In this document: positions 15,405-23,570 of the stretch, in pieces | Layout of the letters: each line of letters begins with the position of its first letter | How positions within the stretch are numbered: position 1 is the stretch's first letter | Source of the DNA: Phenylobacterium deserti | GTDB taxonomy: Bacteria > Pseudomonadota > Alphaproteobacteria > Caulobacterales > Caulobacteraceae | Reading direction: 5' to 3' | Assembly (NCBI GenBank): GCA_943332615.1 | Contig: CALQQB010000049.1 | Span: 1-35,471 of the forward strand | DNA length: 35,471 nt | The notes under the pieces: generated by a model | Databases searched by the model: none | Told to the model about the DNA's origin: nothing | The model's input: the letters and a program-made list of their open reading frames with translations, nothing else | Translations under genes and position numbers: made by a program

Positions 15405-17186
15405 ATGGAAGGCCACGTCGAGCCGGGCGCCTACAAGGACGTGGTTCTGTTCCTGGCTACCGCCGGTGTCGTGGTTCCGTTGTTCCGGCGATGGCGCCTC
15501 AGCCCGATCCTGGGGTTCCTGGGTGCGGGCGTGGTGCTGGGCCCCTCGGGCCTGGGCGCCCTGTCCCGCGAGTGGCGCTGGCTGGGCGCGCTGACCATCG
15601 ACAATCCCGCCGAGGTGGCCCAGCTCGCCGAGTTCGGCGTGGTGTTCCTGCTGTTCATGATCGGACTGGAGCTCAGCTGGGAGCGGCTGCGGAGCCTGCG
15701 GCGCTATGTGTTCGGGATGGGCGCGCTGCAGGTCGGGCTCTGCCTCAGCGTGACCGCCGGCACCGCGATGCTGATGGGCCAGCCGCTGCTGGCGGCGCTG
15801 GCGATCGGGGCGGCGCTGGCCCTGTCATCGACCGCCATGGTCATGCCGATCCTGGCCGAACAGAAGCGCCAGCATGCGATGGCGGGACGAGCGACGTTCT
15901 CGGTGCTGCTGTTCCAGGACCTGGCGGTGGCGCCGATCCTGGTGACCATGACCTTGCTGCGGCCACAGGCCGAGGGGGCGGCCAGTCCCAACCTGCTGCT
16001 GACCTTCCTGCCGGCGGTGCTGGGAGTGGCGGCGCTGTTCGCCTTCGGCCGGCTGCTGCTGCGGCCGATGCTGAAGTCGGTGGCCCGGGCGCGCAGCGAG
16101 GAGCTGTTCGTCGCCGCCTGCCTGCTGGTGGTGATCGGCGCCGGCCTGGTCAGCGCCCTGACCGGCCTCTCCATGGCCCTGGGGGCCTTTATCGCCGGCC
16201 TGCTGCTGGCTGAGACCGAGTTCCGCCACGAGGTCGAGGTGGTCATCGAGCCGTTCAAGGGGCTGTTGCTCGGGCTGTTCTTCGTCTCCGTCGGCATCGG
16301 CCTGAACGTGCCGCTGCTGCTGCAGAACCCGCTGGTGATCGTGGGCTCCGCCGTGGGCCTGGTGCTGGCCAACACCGCGGTGATCTTCGGCCTGGGGCGG
16401 GCGTTCGGCTTGAAGACCCGCAGCGCGATCGAGGCGGCCCTGCTGCTGGCCGGCGCAGGCGAGTTCGCCTTCGTCATCCTGGCCCAGGCGATGAGCCAGG
16501 GGCTGGTGGACCGCGCGGTGGGTGAGATGGCGCTGGTCGCCGCCACCCTGTCGATGTTCTCGATCCCGTTCCTGGCGCAGCTCGGCCTGAAGCTGGGCGG
16601 TCGCAAGGTACAGCCCGTAGAGCTGCCGGCCGAGCCGGGGGGTGAGGCGGATGCGGAGCCCAAGGTGCTGGTGGTGGGCTATGGCCGGGTCGGGCGGCTG
16701 GTCGGCGACATGCTGAGCCGCCACGAGATCGGCTGGGTGGCCGCCGAGTTCGACTCCAGGCTGGTCGAACAGGGCCGCCGGGCCGGCAAGGCGATCTATT
16801 TCGGCGACGCGTCGCGGGAAGAGTTTCTGCTGCGCTGCGGCCTAGCCGACGCGGCAGCCCTGGTGGTGACCATGGACGATCCCGAGGGGGCCGAGACGAT
16901 CGTCGCGGTCGCCCGGGCGCTGCGCCCAAAGCTCACCATCGTGGCCCGCGCCCGCGACGCGCGCCACGCCCAGCGGCTCTACGACCTGGGCGCCACCGAC
17001 GCCGTGCCGGAGACCATGGAGGCCAGCCTGCAGCTCTCGGAGGCGGTGCTGGTGGAGATCGGCGTGCCGATGGGCCTGGTCATCGCCTCCATCCACGAGC
17101 GGCGCGACGAATTCCGCGCCCAGCTGAACCGCCCCGAATCACTTGGCGGGCGCTCGCGGCGGTTTCGTCGCGAGGCCGGCCCTTGA
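15405..17186 (+). CDS. KefB/KefC-type monovalent cation:proton antiporter (CPA2) with TrkA-N domain
   Basis: 593 residues. Residues about 8-385 form the multi-helix CPA2 exchanger domain, with the family segments LGFLGAGVVLGPSGLG, LSSTAMVMPILAEQK and LLLAGAGEFAFVILAQA. A cytoplasmic Rossmann TrkA-N domain starts near 425 (VLVVGYGRVGRLVGDML, a GxGRxG NAD-binding loop, then YFGDASREEF). It probably exports K+ or Na+ in exchange for protons, gated by a nucleotide or glutathione adduct. The ATG at 15405 has GGAG six bases upstream; the adjacent TTG at 15402 is not needed. It diverges from the DUF2946 gene with only 29 bases between starts. No KefF/KefG partner is adjacent. Confidence 0.92.
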   Translation: MEGHVEPGAYKDVVLFLATAGVVVPLFRRWRLSPILGFLGAGVVLGPSGLGALSREWRWLGALTIDNPAEVAQLAEFGVVFLLFMIGLELSWERLRSLRRYVFGMGALQVGLCLSVTAGTAMLMGQPLLAALAIGAALALSSTAMVMPILAEQKRQHAMAGRATFSVLLFQDLAVAPILVTMTLLRPQAEGAASPNLLLTFLPAVLGVAALFAFGRLLLRPMLKSVARARSEELFVAACLLVVIGAGLVSALTGLSMALGAFIAGLLLAETEFRHEVEVVIEPFKGLLLGLFFVSVGIGLNVPLLLQNPLVIVGSAVGLVLANTAVIFGLGRAFGLKTRSAIEAALLLAGAGEFAFVILAQAMSQGLVDRAVGEMALVAATLSMFSIPFLAQLGLKLGGRKVQPVELPAEPGGEADAEPKVLVVGYGRVGRLVGDMLSRHEIGWVAAEFDSRLVEQGRRAGKAIYFGDASREEFLLRCGLADAAALVVTMDDPEGAETIVAVARALRPKLTIVARARDARHAQRLYDLGATDAVPETMEASLQLSEAVLVEIGVPMGLVIASIHERRDEFRAQLNRPESLGGRSRRFRREAGP

Positions 17187-17738
17187 GGCGGCCCGTTGAG
17201 GCGGGCGGCGGAACGGCGCCGGGAATGCGGCGGAAAAAACGTTATCCTGTGTTGAGGAAGGCGGAACTAAGCCGACCTTGCCCCGTTTGGGGAACCAGAC
17301 GGACACCAACGCCTTGGCTCGGGGAGGGGCATGACAGCTTGCATCGCGGCTTTGCTCGAACGACCCTGCAAGGCCGAGCGCTTGCCCGGTTTCCGCGGCG
17401 CGGGTGTAGCTTTGCAAGCAACGCCAAGGACTTCGGCCGGAACCCGACGAGCCGCCGGCTCACGGTGCGGCAGCTCTATCGAGGTTGTGGCCATCAGATC
17501 GCAGCCGTTCCGGTTTCAATCGGGCGGCCTGCAACACACGACTTTGCTGCGCGCTGGCGCCCCGACCAAGTTGATTGGGCCGGGGTTCGGGGCTAGCGTA
17601 CTGGCGAAGCTTGGAAATCGCTGGCGAGATTGCCTTGCGAGTGTGTCCTCAACGACACTTTCGCAACGTGTCCGCCTTGTTATAACGGCGTCCGGGTCAA
17701 TCGGCCGCAGCACCTAGGGCAACAAGAGGGCTCTGAAT
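17187..17738 (+). other. 552-base intergenic stretch upstream of the OmpA-like gene
   Basis: Several overlapping open frames exist on both strands, but none has a convincing start, a domain or a family-like protein, so I regard it as non-coding. Nothing recognisable is seen in 17187-17630. The part nearest the porin gene contains a dyad and a -10-like TATAAC, described separately. A long untranslated leader is possible. Confidence 0.5.
17635..17686 (+). promoter_or_regulatory. Imperfect dyad followed by a -10-like box, upstream of the OmpA-like gene
   Basis: Two 13-base arms (17635-17647 and 17654-17666) match as inverted repeats at 11 of 13 positions, TTGCGA..GTGTC against GACAC..TCGCAA, with a 6-base loop. 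TATAAC at 17681-17686 could be a -10 box; a good -35 hexamer is missing where the dyad's right arm lies, so an activator or repressor bound to the dyad is plausible. The start codon is 52 bases further on, with GAGGG as Shine-Dalgarno. Confidence 0.35.
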
Positions 17739-18947
17739 ATGAAGTTGAAACTCCTGGCTGGGGCCGCAATGGCGGCGGCGTTCGCCGCAAGCGGCGCCTC
17801 CGCCCAAGAAGGTTGGTATGGCGCTATCGACCTCGGGTATCACACCCCGCGCGAGTACAAGACGACGTCCTCGAACAACGCCCCGGTCACGGGCCAGCCC
17901 TATGCCTGGCAATTCAGCCAGGAAGACGACTGGGCAGGCTTCGCCCGCGTCGGCTACCAGCTGACCAGCAATTGGCGCGTCGAGCTGGAAGTCGGCTATC
18001 GCGGTGGCGATATCGCCAGCGTCAAGGGCATCAACAACCAGTCGGTGATTGGTCTCTGCACGCCGGGCGTGATCCGCACCGCGGCGGCCCCCACCTGCGG
18101 CCCGCCGGACGGCGACGTCACGTCTTGGACCGTCATGGGCAACCTGATCTATGACATCCTGCCCGGGGCGGACCTCAATCCGTTCATCGGCGCGGGCATC
18201 GGCGCGAACCACGTCAAGACCGACGTGACCGGCCAGTTCTCGAACATCCCGGGCGCCATCTCGGCCAGCAACGCCGCCATCCAGACCCTGGTGGTCGATG
18301 ATAGCGACACCGGCTTCGCCTACCAGTTCATCGGCGGCCTGGCCTGGAAGGCCACGGACCAGCTGCGCGTGGACCTGACCTACCGCTACCTCGGCGGTTC
18401 GGACGTGGACATGATCTCGGTGGGTTCCGGCTCGCTGCAGCCGGGCGTGTTCAGCGGCGAGTACAAGGACGAGTCGTTGACACTCGGCCTGCGGTATATC
18501 TTCGCCGGGCCGCCTGCGCCGCCCCCGCCGCCCCCGCCGCCTCCCCCGCCCCCGCCGCCTCCTCCGCCGCCCCCGCCCCCGCCTCCGCCCCCGCCTCCGG
18601 CGGCCGCGTATGAGGCCAAGCAGTTCATCGTCTACTTCCCGTTCGATCAGTTCGTGATCACGCCGGAAGCCCAGCAGGTGATCAGCGACGCGGCCAGCTA
18701 CGCCAAGAGCGGCAACGCCACTCGCGTGGTGGTGGTCGGCCACACCGACACCTCCGGTTCGCCGGCCTACAACGTCCGCCTGTCGGAACGCCGGGCCAAG
18801 GCCGTGGCTGACGCCCTGGTCGGCGCCGGTGTCGTCCAGACGACCCTCGCAGTCGATTGGAAGGGTGAGACCACCCCCGCGGTCGCCACTGGCGACGGTG
18901 TCAAGGAACCGCTGAACCGCCGCGGCACGATCGACATCAACTTCTAA
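17739..18947 (+). CDS. OmpA-family outer-membrane protein with polyproline linker
   Basis: 402 residues. Signal peptide 1-22 (MKLKLLAGAAMAAAFAASGA SA), then an eight-strand beta-barrel domain to about residue 255 (GWYGAIDLGYHTP, VGYQLTSNWRVELEVGYRGG, NPFIGAGIGANHV, LGLRYIFAG). A run of exactly 27 prolines (261-287) joins it to a C-terminal OmpA/Pal-type peptidoglycan-binding domain (VYFPFDQFVITPEA, VVVVGHTDTSGSPAYNVRLS, with Asp and Arg that bind diaminopimelate: HTD and SERRA). It would tether the outer membrane to the cell wall. GAGGG precedes the ATG by eight bases and a strong terminator follows, so it is monocistronic. Confidence 0.95.
   Translation: MKLKLLAGAAMAAAFAASGASAQEGWYGAIDLGYHTPREYKTTSSNNAPVTGQPYAWQFSQEDDWAGFARVGYQLTSNWRVELEVGYRGGDIASVKGINNQSVIGLCTPGVIRTAAAPTCGPPDGDVTSWTVMGNLIYDILPGADLNPFIGAGIGANHVKTDVTGQFSNIPGAISASNAAIQTLVVDDSDTGFAYQFIGGLAWKATDQLRVDLTYRYLGGSDVDMISVGSGSLQPGVFSGEYKDESLTLGLRYIFAGPPAPPPPPPPPPPPPPPPPPPPPPPPPPPPAAAYEAKQFIVYFPFDQFVITPEAQQVISDAASYAKSGNATRVVVVGHTDTSGSPAYNVRLSERRAKAVADALVGAGVVQTTLAVDWKGETTPAVATGDGVKEPLNRRGTIDINF
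18519..18599 (+). repeat. 27-codon proline repeat tract
   Basis: Twenty-seven consecutive proline codons, all CCG, CCC or CCT (CCA is never used), in irregular order. The irregular codon mix makes slippage by whole repeats less easy than a pure repeat, but the tract is still a candidate for length variation in frame. Confidence 0.95.
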
Positions 18948-18973
18948 GTCGATCGTTCAGCGACAAAGCTTGG

Positions 18974-18999
18974 GGCCCGGTGGAAACACCGGGCCTTTT
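18974..18999 (+). terminator. Rho-independent terminator of the OmpA-like gene
   Basis: GGCCCGGTG (18974-18982), a GAAA tetraloop and CACCGGGCC (18987-18995) form a perfect 9-bp stem followed by TTTT. It lies 27 bases after the stop codon. Confidence 0.9.
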
Positions 19000-19094
19000 G
19001 CGTTTCGCGCCTCTTGTTTGGGGAGAAATTTACCGCGCCCGCTTGCCTTAGCGGCAATAGACCACCATTCACCGCCGAACCCTGAGGCGAGCGC

Positions 19095-22000
19095 ATGGCT
19101 TTCGAGCACCTGGACCGGTCAAAGTTTGCGGACGAGCGGCAGGCCTTGGCCGTCGCCTTGGCGTCCCGGCCTCTGAGCCAGCAGGACCGCGACGCGGTGC
19201 GCGCCGAGGCCGAGGCGCTGGTGCGGGCGGCGCGGGCGTCGGCGCAGCGGCAGGGTGTGGTTGAGAGCTTCCTGCAGGAGTTCAGCCTTTCGACCCGCGA
19301 GGGCCTGGCCCTGATGTGCCTGGCCGAGGCCTTGCTGCGCACCCCCGACGAGGAAACCCGCGACCGGCTGATCGCCGAGAAGATCGCTTCCGCCGACTGG
19401 GCCAGCCACGCGGGCCAGTCGCACAGCCTGCTGGTCAACGCCTCGACCTGGAGCCTGATGCTCACCGGCCGACTGATCGATCCGGACGAGGAGGCCCGCG
19501 CCGACCTGTCGGGTTTCATCAGGCGCCTGGCCGGCCGCCTGGGCGAGCCGGTGATCCGGCGCGCGGTGGGCGCGGCCGTGCGGATCATGGGCGAGCAGTT
19601 CGTGCTGGGCGCCACGATCGAGCGCGCGATCCGCCGCGCGGCCGGTGACGGCTTCGTCTGCTCCTTCGACATGCTGGGCGAGGGCGCTCGCACCGACGCC
19701 GACGCCGACCGTTACGAGGCCGCCTACGCGGGCGCCATCCGCACGGTCGGAAGGCGCGGCAAGAGGGAGGGCCCGGAGCGCGGCCACGGGGTTTCCGTCA
19801 AGCTCTCAGCGCTGTCGCCCCGCTACGAGGCGCGACTGGCCGAGCGGGTGCTGGCCGATCTTTACCCGCGCATCCTGCGGCTGGCGGTCCTGGCCGCCGA
19901 GGCCGACATCAACCTGACCCTCGACGCCGAGGAGGCCGACCGGCTGGTCATCTCCCTGGAACTGCTGGACCGCCTGGCGCGCGAGCCGGTCCTGAGCGCG
20001 TGGCGCGGCCTGGGGCTGGCGGTGCAGGCCTACCAGAAGCGCGCGCCCGAGACCGTCGCCGCCGTCGCGGGCATCGCGCGCGCCAGCGGCCGGCGGCTGA
20101 TGGTGCGGCTGGTGAAGGGCGCCTACTGGGATAGCGAGATCAAGCGCGCCCAGGTGGCCGGCCTGCCGGGCTATCCCGTCTACACGACCAAGGCGGCGAC
20201 CGACGTCTCCTATCTGGTCTGCGCGCGGGCCCTGCTGTCGGCGGCCCCGCACCTCTATGGCCAGTTCGCCACCCACAACGCCCACACGCTCGCGGCCGTG
20301 CGGCTGATGGCCAGCCAGATGGGCCTGTCGCCCGAGTTCCAGCGCCTGCACGGCATGGGCGAGGCACTTTATGCCGCGGCGGCCGAGCGCTACGGCGACA
20401 TCCCGCTCCGGGTCTACGCGCCGGTCGGCAGCCACGAGGACCTGTTGCCCTACCTCGTGCGGCGGCTGCTGGAGAACGGCGCCAACACCTCCTTCGTCTA
20501 CGCCCTGCTGGATGAGAAGACCCCGATCGCCAAGGTCGTGGTCGATCCGGTCAGCGCCGTCGAGGCGGCCGGCACCGGGCCGCATGCGCGCATCCCCCTG
20601 CCGCGCGATCTGTACGGTCCGAGCCGGCGGAATTCGCAGGGCGCGGACCTGTCGATCGCCGAGGCGCGGGATGGCCTCACGGCGGCGATCACCCGGCTGG
20701 ATCGGGAGTCGCTGGAAGGCGGTCCGATCGTGAGCGGCGCGCTTGCGAAGGACGGAGAGGGCATCGACGCGGTCTCACCCGCTGACAGCACCCGGCGGAT
20801 CGGCAAGGCATGGTCAGCCAGCGCCGCCCATATCGACACCGCCTTCAAGGCCGCCGGCGGCGCCCAGCCGGCGTGGGACGCCCGCGGCGGCGCTGGCCGC
20901 GCCAAGGTTCTGCGGGCCATGGGCGACGCCCTGGAGGCCGAGCGCGACCGCCTGATCGCCATCTGCGTGCGCGAAGCCGGCAAGACCCTGGCCGACGCGG
21001 TGGCCGAGGTGCGGGAGGCCGCCGACTTCTGCCGCTACTACGCCCACCTCGCCGAGACCCAGTTCGGCGGGCCGCAGACCCTGCGCGGGCCGGTCGGCGA
21101 GGTGAACCAGCTCAGCCTGCACGGCCGAGGCGTGTTCGTCTGCATCAGCCCCTGGAACTTCCCGCTGGCGATCTTCACTGGCCAGGTCGCCGCGGCGCTG
21201 GCCGCCGGCAACGGCGTGCTGGCCAAGCCCGCGGAACAGACGCCGATCATCGCCAGCGAGGCGGTGACGCTGTTCCACGCCGCCGGGGTTCCAACCGAGC
21301 TCCTCCACCTGCTGCCGGGCGATGGGGCCACGGTCGGCCAGGCCCTGGTCAGCCATCCGGGCTGCGACGGCGTGGCCTTTACGGGCGGCACCGACACCGC
21401 CTGGGCGATCAACCGCACCCTGGCGGCGCGGCCGGGGCCGATCGTGCCGTTCATCGCCGAGACCGGCGGGCTCAACGCCATGTTCGTGGACACCACGGCG
21501 CTGCGCGAACAGGTGCTGGACGACGTGCTGGCCTCGGCCTTCGGCTCGGCCGGACAGCGCTGTTCCGCGCTGCGCATCCTGTTCGTGCCCCATGACACCG
21601 CCGACCTGCTGATCGACGGGCTCGGGGGGGCAATGCGGACCCTGGTGGTTGGCGATCCGGCCGATCCGCGTGTCGACATCGGCCCGTTGATCGACGCCGA
21701 CGCGCAACGCGCACTGGAAGCCCATGTCGCGCGGCTGTCAGCGGAGGCCACGGTGTTGGAGCGCCTGAAGGTTCCGGCCGGGGGTCACTTCTTCGCGCCG
21801 ACACTGGCCGAAATCCCGAGCGCGGCCTTCCTGCAGCGGGAGGTATTCGGGCCGGTCCTGCACGTGGTCCGCTACGACCCGAGCCGCCTCGCCGAGGCCG
21901 CCGCGCCGCTGGTCCGGGCGCGCTACGGCCTGACGCTGGGGGTGCACAGCCGCATCGAGGGGTTTGCCGACGAGGTCCGGCGCGCGGTCCCGGCCGGCAA

Positions 22001-22190
22001 CGCCTACGTCAATCGCTCGATGATTGGCGCCGTGGTGGGCGTGCAGCCGTTCGGCGGCGAAGGCCTCTCCGGCACGGGGCCGAAGGCCGGCGGGCCGCAT
22101 GCCCTGCTGCGCTACGGTGTGGAGCGCGCGGTGAGCGTGAACATCGCGGCGCAAGGCGGTGATCCGGCCCTGCTGAACCTGGACGCTTGA
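19095..22190 (+). CDS. putA: Bifunctional proline dehydrogenase / L-glutamate gamma-semialdehyde dehydrogenase PutA
   Basis: 1031 residues. It oxidises proline to glutamate in two steps with an internal channel: an FAD-dependent TIM-barrel proline dehydrogenase (about 150-460; RLVKGAYWDSEIKRAQ, YAPVGSHEDLLPYLVRRLLE) and an NAD+-dependent aldehyde dehydrogenase (about 520-1010; ISPWNFPLAIFTGQVAAALA, AETGGLNAM, and FGSAGQRCSALR with nucleophile Cys823). There is no N-terminal ribbon-helix-helix DNA-binding domain, so unlike E. coli PutA it cannot repress its own gene; the length fits the short, type A enzymes. GAGG lies upstream of the ATG. It is preceded by the porin terminator and converges on the next gene with a 2-base gap. 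Confidence 0.97.
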   Translation: MAFEHLDRSKFADERQALAVALASRPLSQQDRDAVRAEAEALVRAARASAQRQGVVESFLQEFSLSTREGLALMCLAEALLRTPDEETRDRLIAEKIASADWASHAGQSHSLLVNASTWSLMLTGRLIDPDEEARADLSGFIRRLAGRLGEPVIRRAVGAAVRIMGEQFVLGATIERAIRRAAGDGFVCSFDMLGEGARTDADADRYEAAYAGAIRTVGRRGKREGPERGHGVSVKLSALSPRYEARLAERVLADLYPRILRLAVLAAEADINLTLDAEEADRLVISLELLDRLAREPVLSAWRGLGLAVQAYQKRAPETVAAVAGIARASGRRLMVRLVKGAYWDSEIKRAQVAGLPGYPVYTTKAATDVSYLVCARALLSAAPHLYGQFATHNAHTLAAVRLMASQMGLSPEFQRLHGMGEALYAAAAERYGDIPLRVYAPVGSHEDLLPYLVRRLLENGANTSFVYALLDEKTPIAKVVVDPVSAVEAAGTGPHARIPLPRDLYGPSRRNSQGADLSIAEARDGLTAAITRLDRESLEGGPIVSGALAKDGEGIDAVSPADSTRRIGKAWSASAAHIDTAFKAAGGAQPAWDARGGAGRAKVLRAMGDALEAERDRLIAICVREAGKTLADAVAEVREAADFCRYYAHLAETQFGGPQTLRGPVGEVNQLSLHGRGVFVCISPWNFPLAIFTGQVAAALAAGNGVLAKPAEQTPIIASEAVTLFHAAGVPTELLHLLPGDGATVGQALVSHPGCDGVAFTGGTDTAWAINRTLAARPGPIVPFIAETGGLNAMFVDTTALREQVLDDVLASAFGSAGQRCSALRILFVPHDTADLLIDGLGGAMRTLVVGDPADPRVDIGPLIDADAQRALEAHVARLSAEATVLERLKVPAGGHFFAPTLAEIPSAAFLQREVFGPVLHVVRYDPSRLAEAAAPLVRARYGLTLGVHSRIEGFADEVRRAVPAGNAYVNRSMIGAVVGVQPFGGEGLSGTGPKAGGPHALLRYGVERAVSVNIAAQGGDPALLNLDA

Positions 22191-22192
22191 AT

Positions 22193-23314
22193 CTAAGGGC
22201 GGGAGATGAGCCGCCCAGGCCCGAGGTCGCTGGCGCCGATCCTCTCCGCCAGCAGGTGCTCCGGCAACGCGCCCGCCACGATCAGTCCGGCCGTCGCCGC
22301 GGCCAGCGCCGGCGCGGTCTGGATGCCGTAGCCGCCCTGGCCGGCCAGCCAGAAGAAGGTCGGCTCGCGGGGATCGGGGCCGGCGACGGGGATGCGGTCC
22401 GGCGCGAAGGTGCGCAGGCCCGCCCAACGGTGGGCGACGCGGCGGACCTGTTCGGTCGTCGCCTGTTCGAAGGCGTCCACGGCGCAGGCGACGTCGAGCT
22501 CCTCGGGCTGGGCGTCGCAGGGCTCGCTGGGGGTCTCGTCGGCGGGTGAGAGCAGCAGGCCGCCGGCATCGGGCTTGAAGTAGAAGGCCTCGTCCACGTC
22601 GATGACAAAGGGCCAGTCGTCCAGCCCTTCGCGGGGCGTGGGCTGCACGCGCAGGGCCGTCCGGCGCATGGGGCTAAGGCCCAGGTCGCCCAGGCCCGCG
22701 AGCCGGCCCACCTGGCCCGCCCACGCCCCTGCGGCGTTGACCAGCACCTCGGCCTCGAACAGGCCGGCCGAGGTCGTGACCCTCCAGCCCTTGGGCGTGC
22801 GGTCGAGCCCGGTCACGCGCGCGCCGGTCACCAGGTCCGCGCCGCGCGCCTTGGCCAGCCGCAGGAAACCCTGCAGCACCGCATCCACGTCGATGTCGGC
22901 GGTGGTTTCGTTGAGGGCGCCCCGCCAGACGATCTCCGGCCGCAGGATCGGGCAGAGGCGGCGCACCTCATCGGCCTCGATCGGCCGCAGCGCCCCGTCG
23001 GCGCCCTGCAGCAACCGGGCTAGAGCGTCGGCCTGATCCGGTCGGGCGATCTCCAGCACGGCGCGCGGCCGCACCAGCGGATGCGCGGAGAAGCCCTCCG
23101 GTGGCATCCAGAAGAACCGGCGCGACGCGCGGGTCAGCGCACGGACCGTGGGGTGGCCGTAGGTGTCGATGTAGCTCGCCGCCGAGCGTCCGGTGGTATG
23201 GTAGCCGGGTTGGTCCTCGGCCTCGAGCACAACCGTCGCTCCGTGCTCGGCCAGGAACGCGGCGGCGGAGGCGCCGGCCATGCCCGCGCCGATGACGATG
23301 AAGCGGCTCTGCAT
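22193..23314 (-). CDS. FAD-dependent D-amino-acid dehydrogenase-like oxidoreductase (DAO family)
   Basis: 373 residues from the ATG at 23314, which has AGGAGG five bases upstream; the open frame continues further upstream without support. The N-terminus holds the Rossmann FAD loop VIGAGMAGASAAAFLAEHG and then GYHTTGRSAASYIDTYG, and the body contains LVNAAGAWAGQVG, FYFKPDAGGLLLSPADE and the flavin-covering WLAGQGGYGIQTAPA near the end. This arrangement is closest to catabolic D-arginine/D-amino-acid dehydrogenases (DauA-like), which pass electrons to the respiratory chain and release ammonia and a keto acid. The substrate is uncertain. It converges on putA; shared regulation is not shown. Confidence 0.85.
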   Translation of the reverse strand: MQSRFIVIGAGMAGASAAAFLAEHGATVVLEAEDQPGYHTTGRSAASYIDTYGHPTVRALTRASRRFFWMPPEGFSAHPLVRPRAVLEIARPDQADALARLLQGADGALRPIEADEVRRLCPILRPEIVWRGALNETTADIDVDAVLQGFLRLAKARGADLVTGARVTGLDRTPKGWRVTTSAGLFEAEVLVNAAGAWAGQVGRLAGLGDLGLSPMRRTALRVQPTPREGLDDWPFVIDVDEAFYFKPDAGGLLLSPADETPSEPCDAQPEELDVACAVDAFEQATTEQVRRVAHRWAGLRTFAPDRIPVAGPDPREPTFFWLAGQGGYGIQTAPALAAATAGLIVAGALPEHLLAERIGASDLGPGRLISRP

Positions 23315-23481
23315 GCGCTCCTCCTGCCGTGAGCCTGCCAGAATATCATGTTCACAGTGTCGTGAATCGGCGCATCGCCAGGATCTCTCCACCGAGGGGC
23401 CGAGGGCGCGCGTTAACCTCTCGTTAGCGAAAAACCTTGGGGATGGACTCGCCGCCTCATTGACGAGCGAACCGGACCGGT

Positions 23482-23528
23482 GCCCCATATGTGGGTTGGT
23501 TCGGGGGTTGGACCACAAGATGTAGAGC
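23482..23528 (+). promoter_or_regulatory. Pair of NrdR-box-like operators upstream of nrdA
   Basis: Comparing with the published NrdR box pattern ACACwAwATmTwGTGT as I remember it: GCCCCATATGTGGGTT (23482-23497) matches about 9 of 16 positions and CCACAAGATGTAGAGC (23513-23528) about 11. The two are 31 bases apart, which is the spacing NrdR pairs usually have. The second box is 43 bases before the nrdA start. NrdR itself is not in the window. Confidence 0.5.
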
Positions 23529-23570
23529 GGAAGGCCAATGCGCCTTCCAACGAGGGGCGAAGACAGGGAC

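Noticed and set aside
17331..17717. 128-codon frame upstream of the OmpA-like gene
   Set aside because: No Shine-Dalgarno, no domain, several competing frames of similar length, and it runs into the porin promoter region.
18386..18628. Polyglycine open frame opposite the proline tract
   Set aside because: Direct complement of the CCN codons, no start signal.
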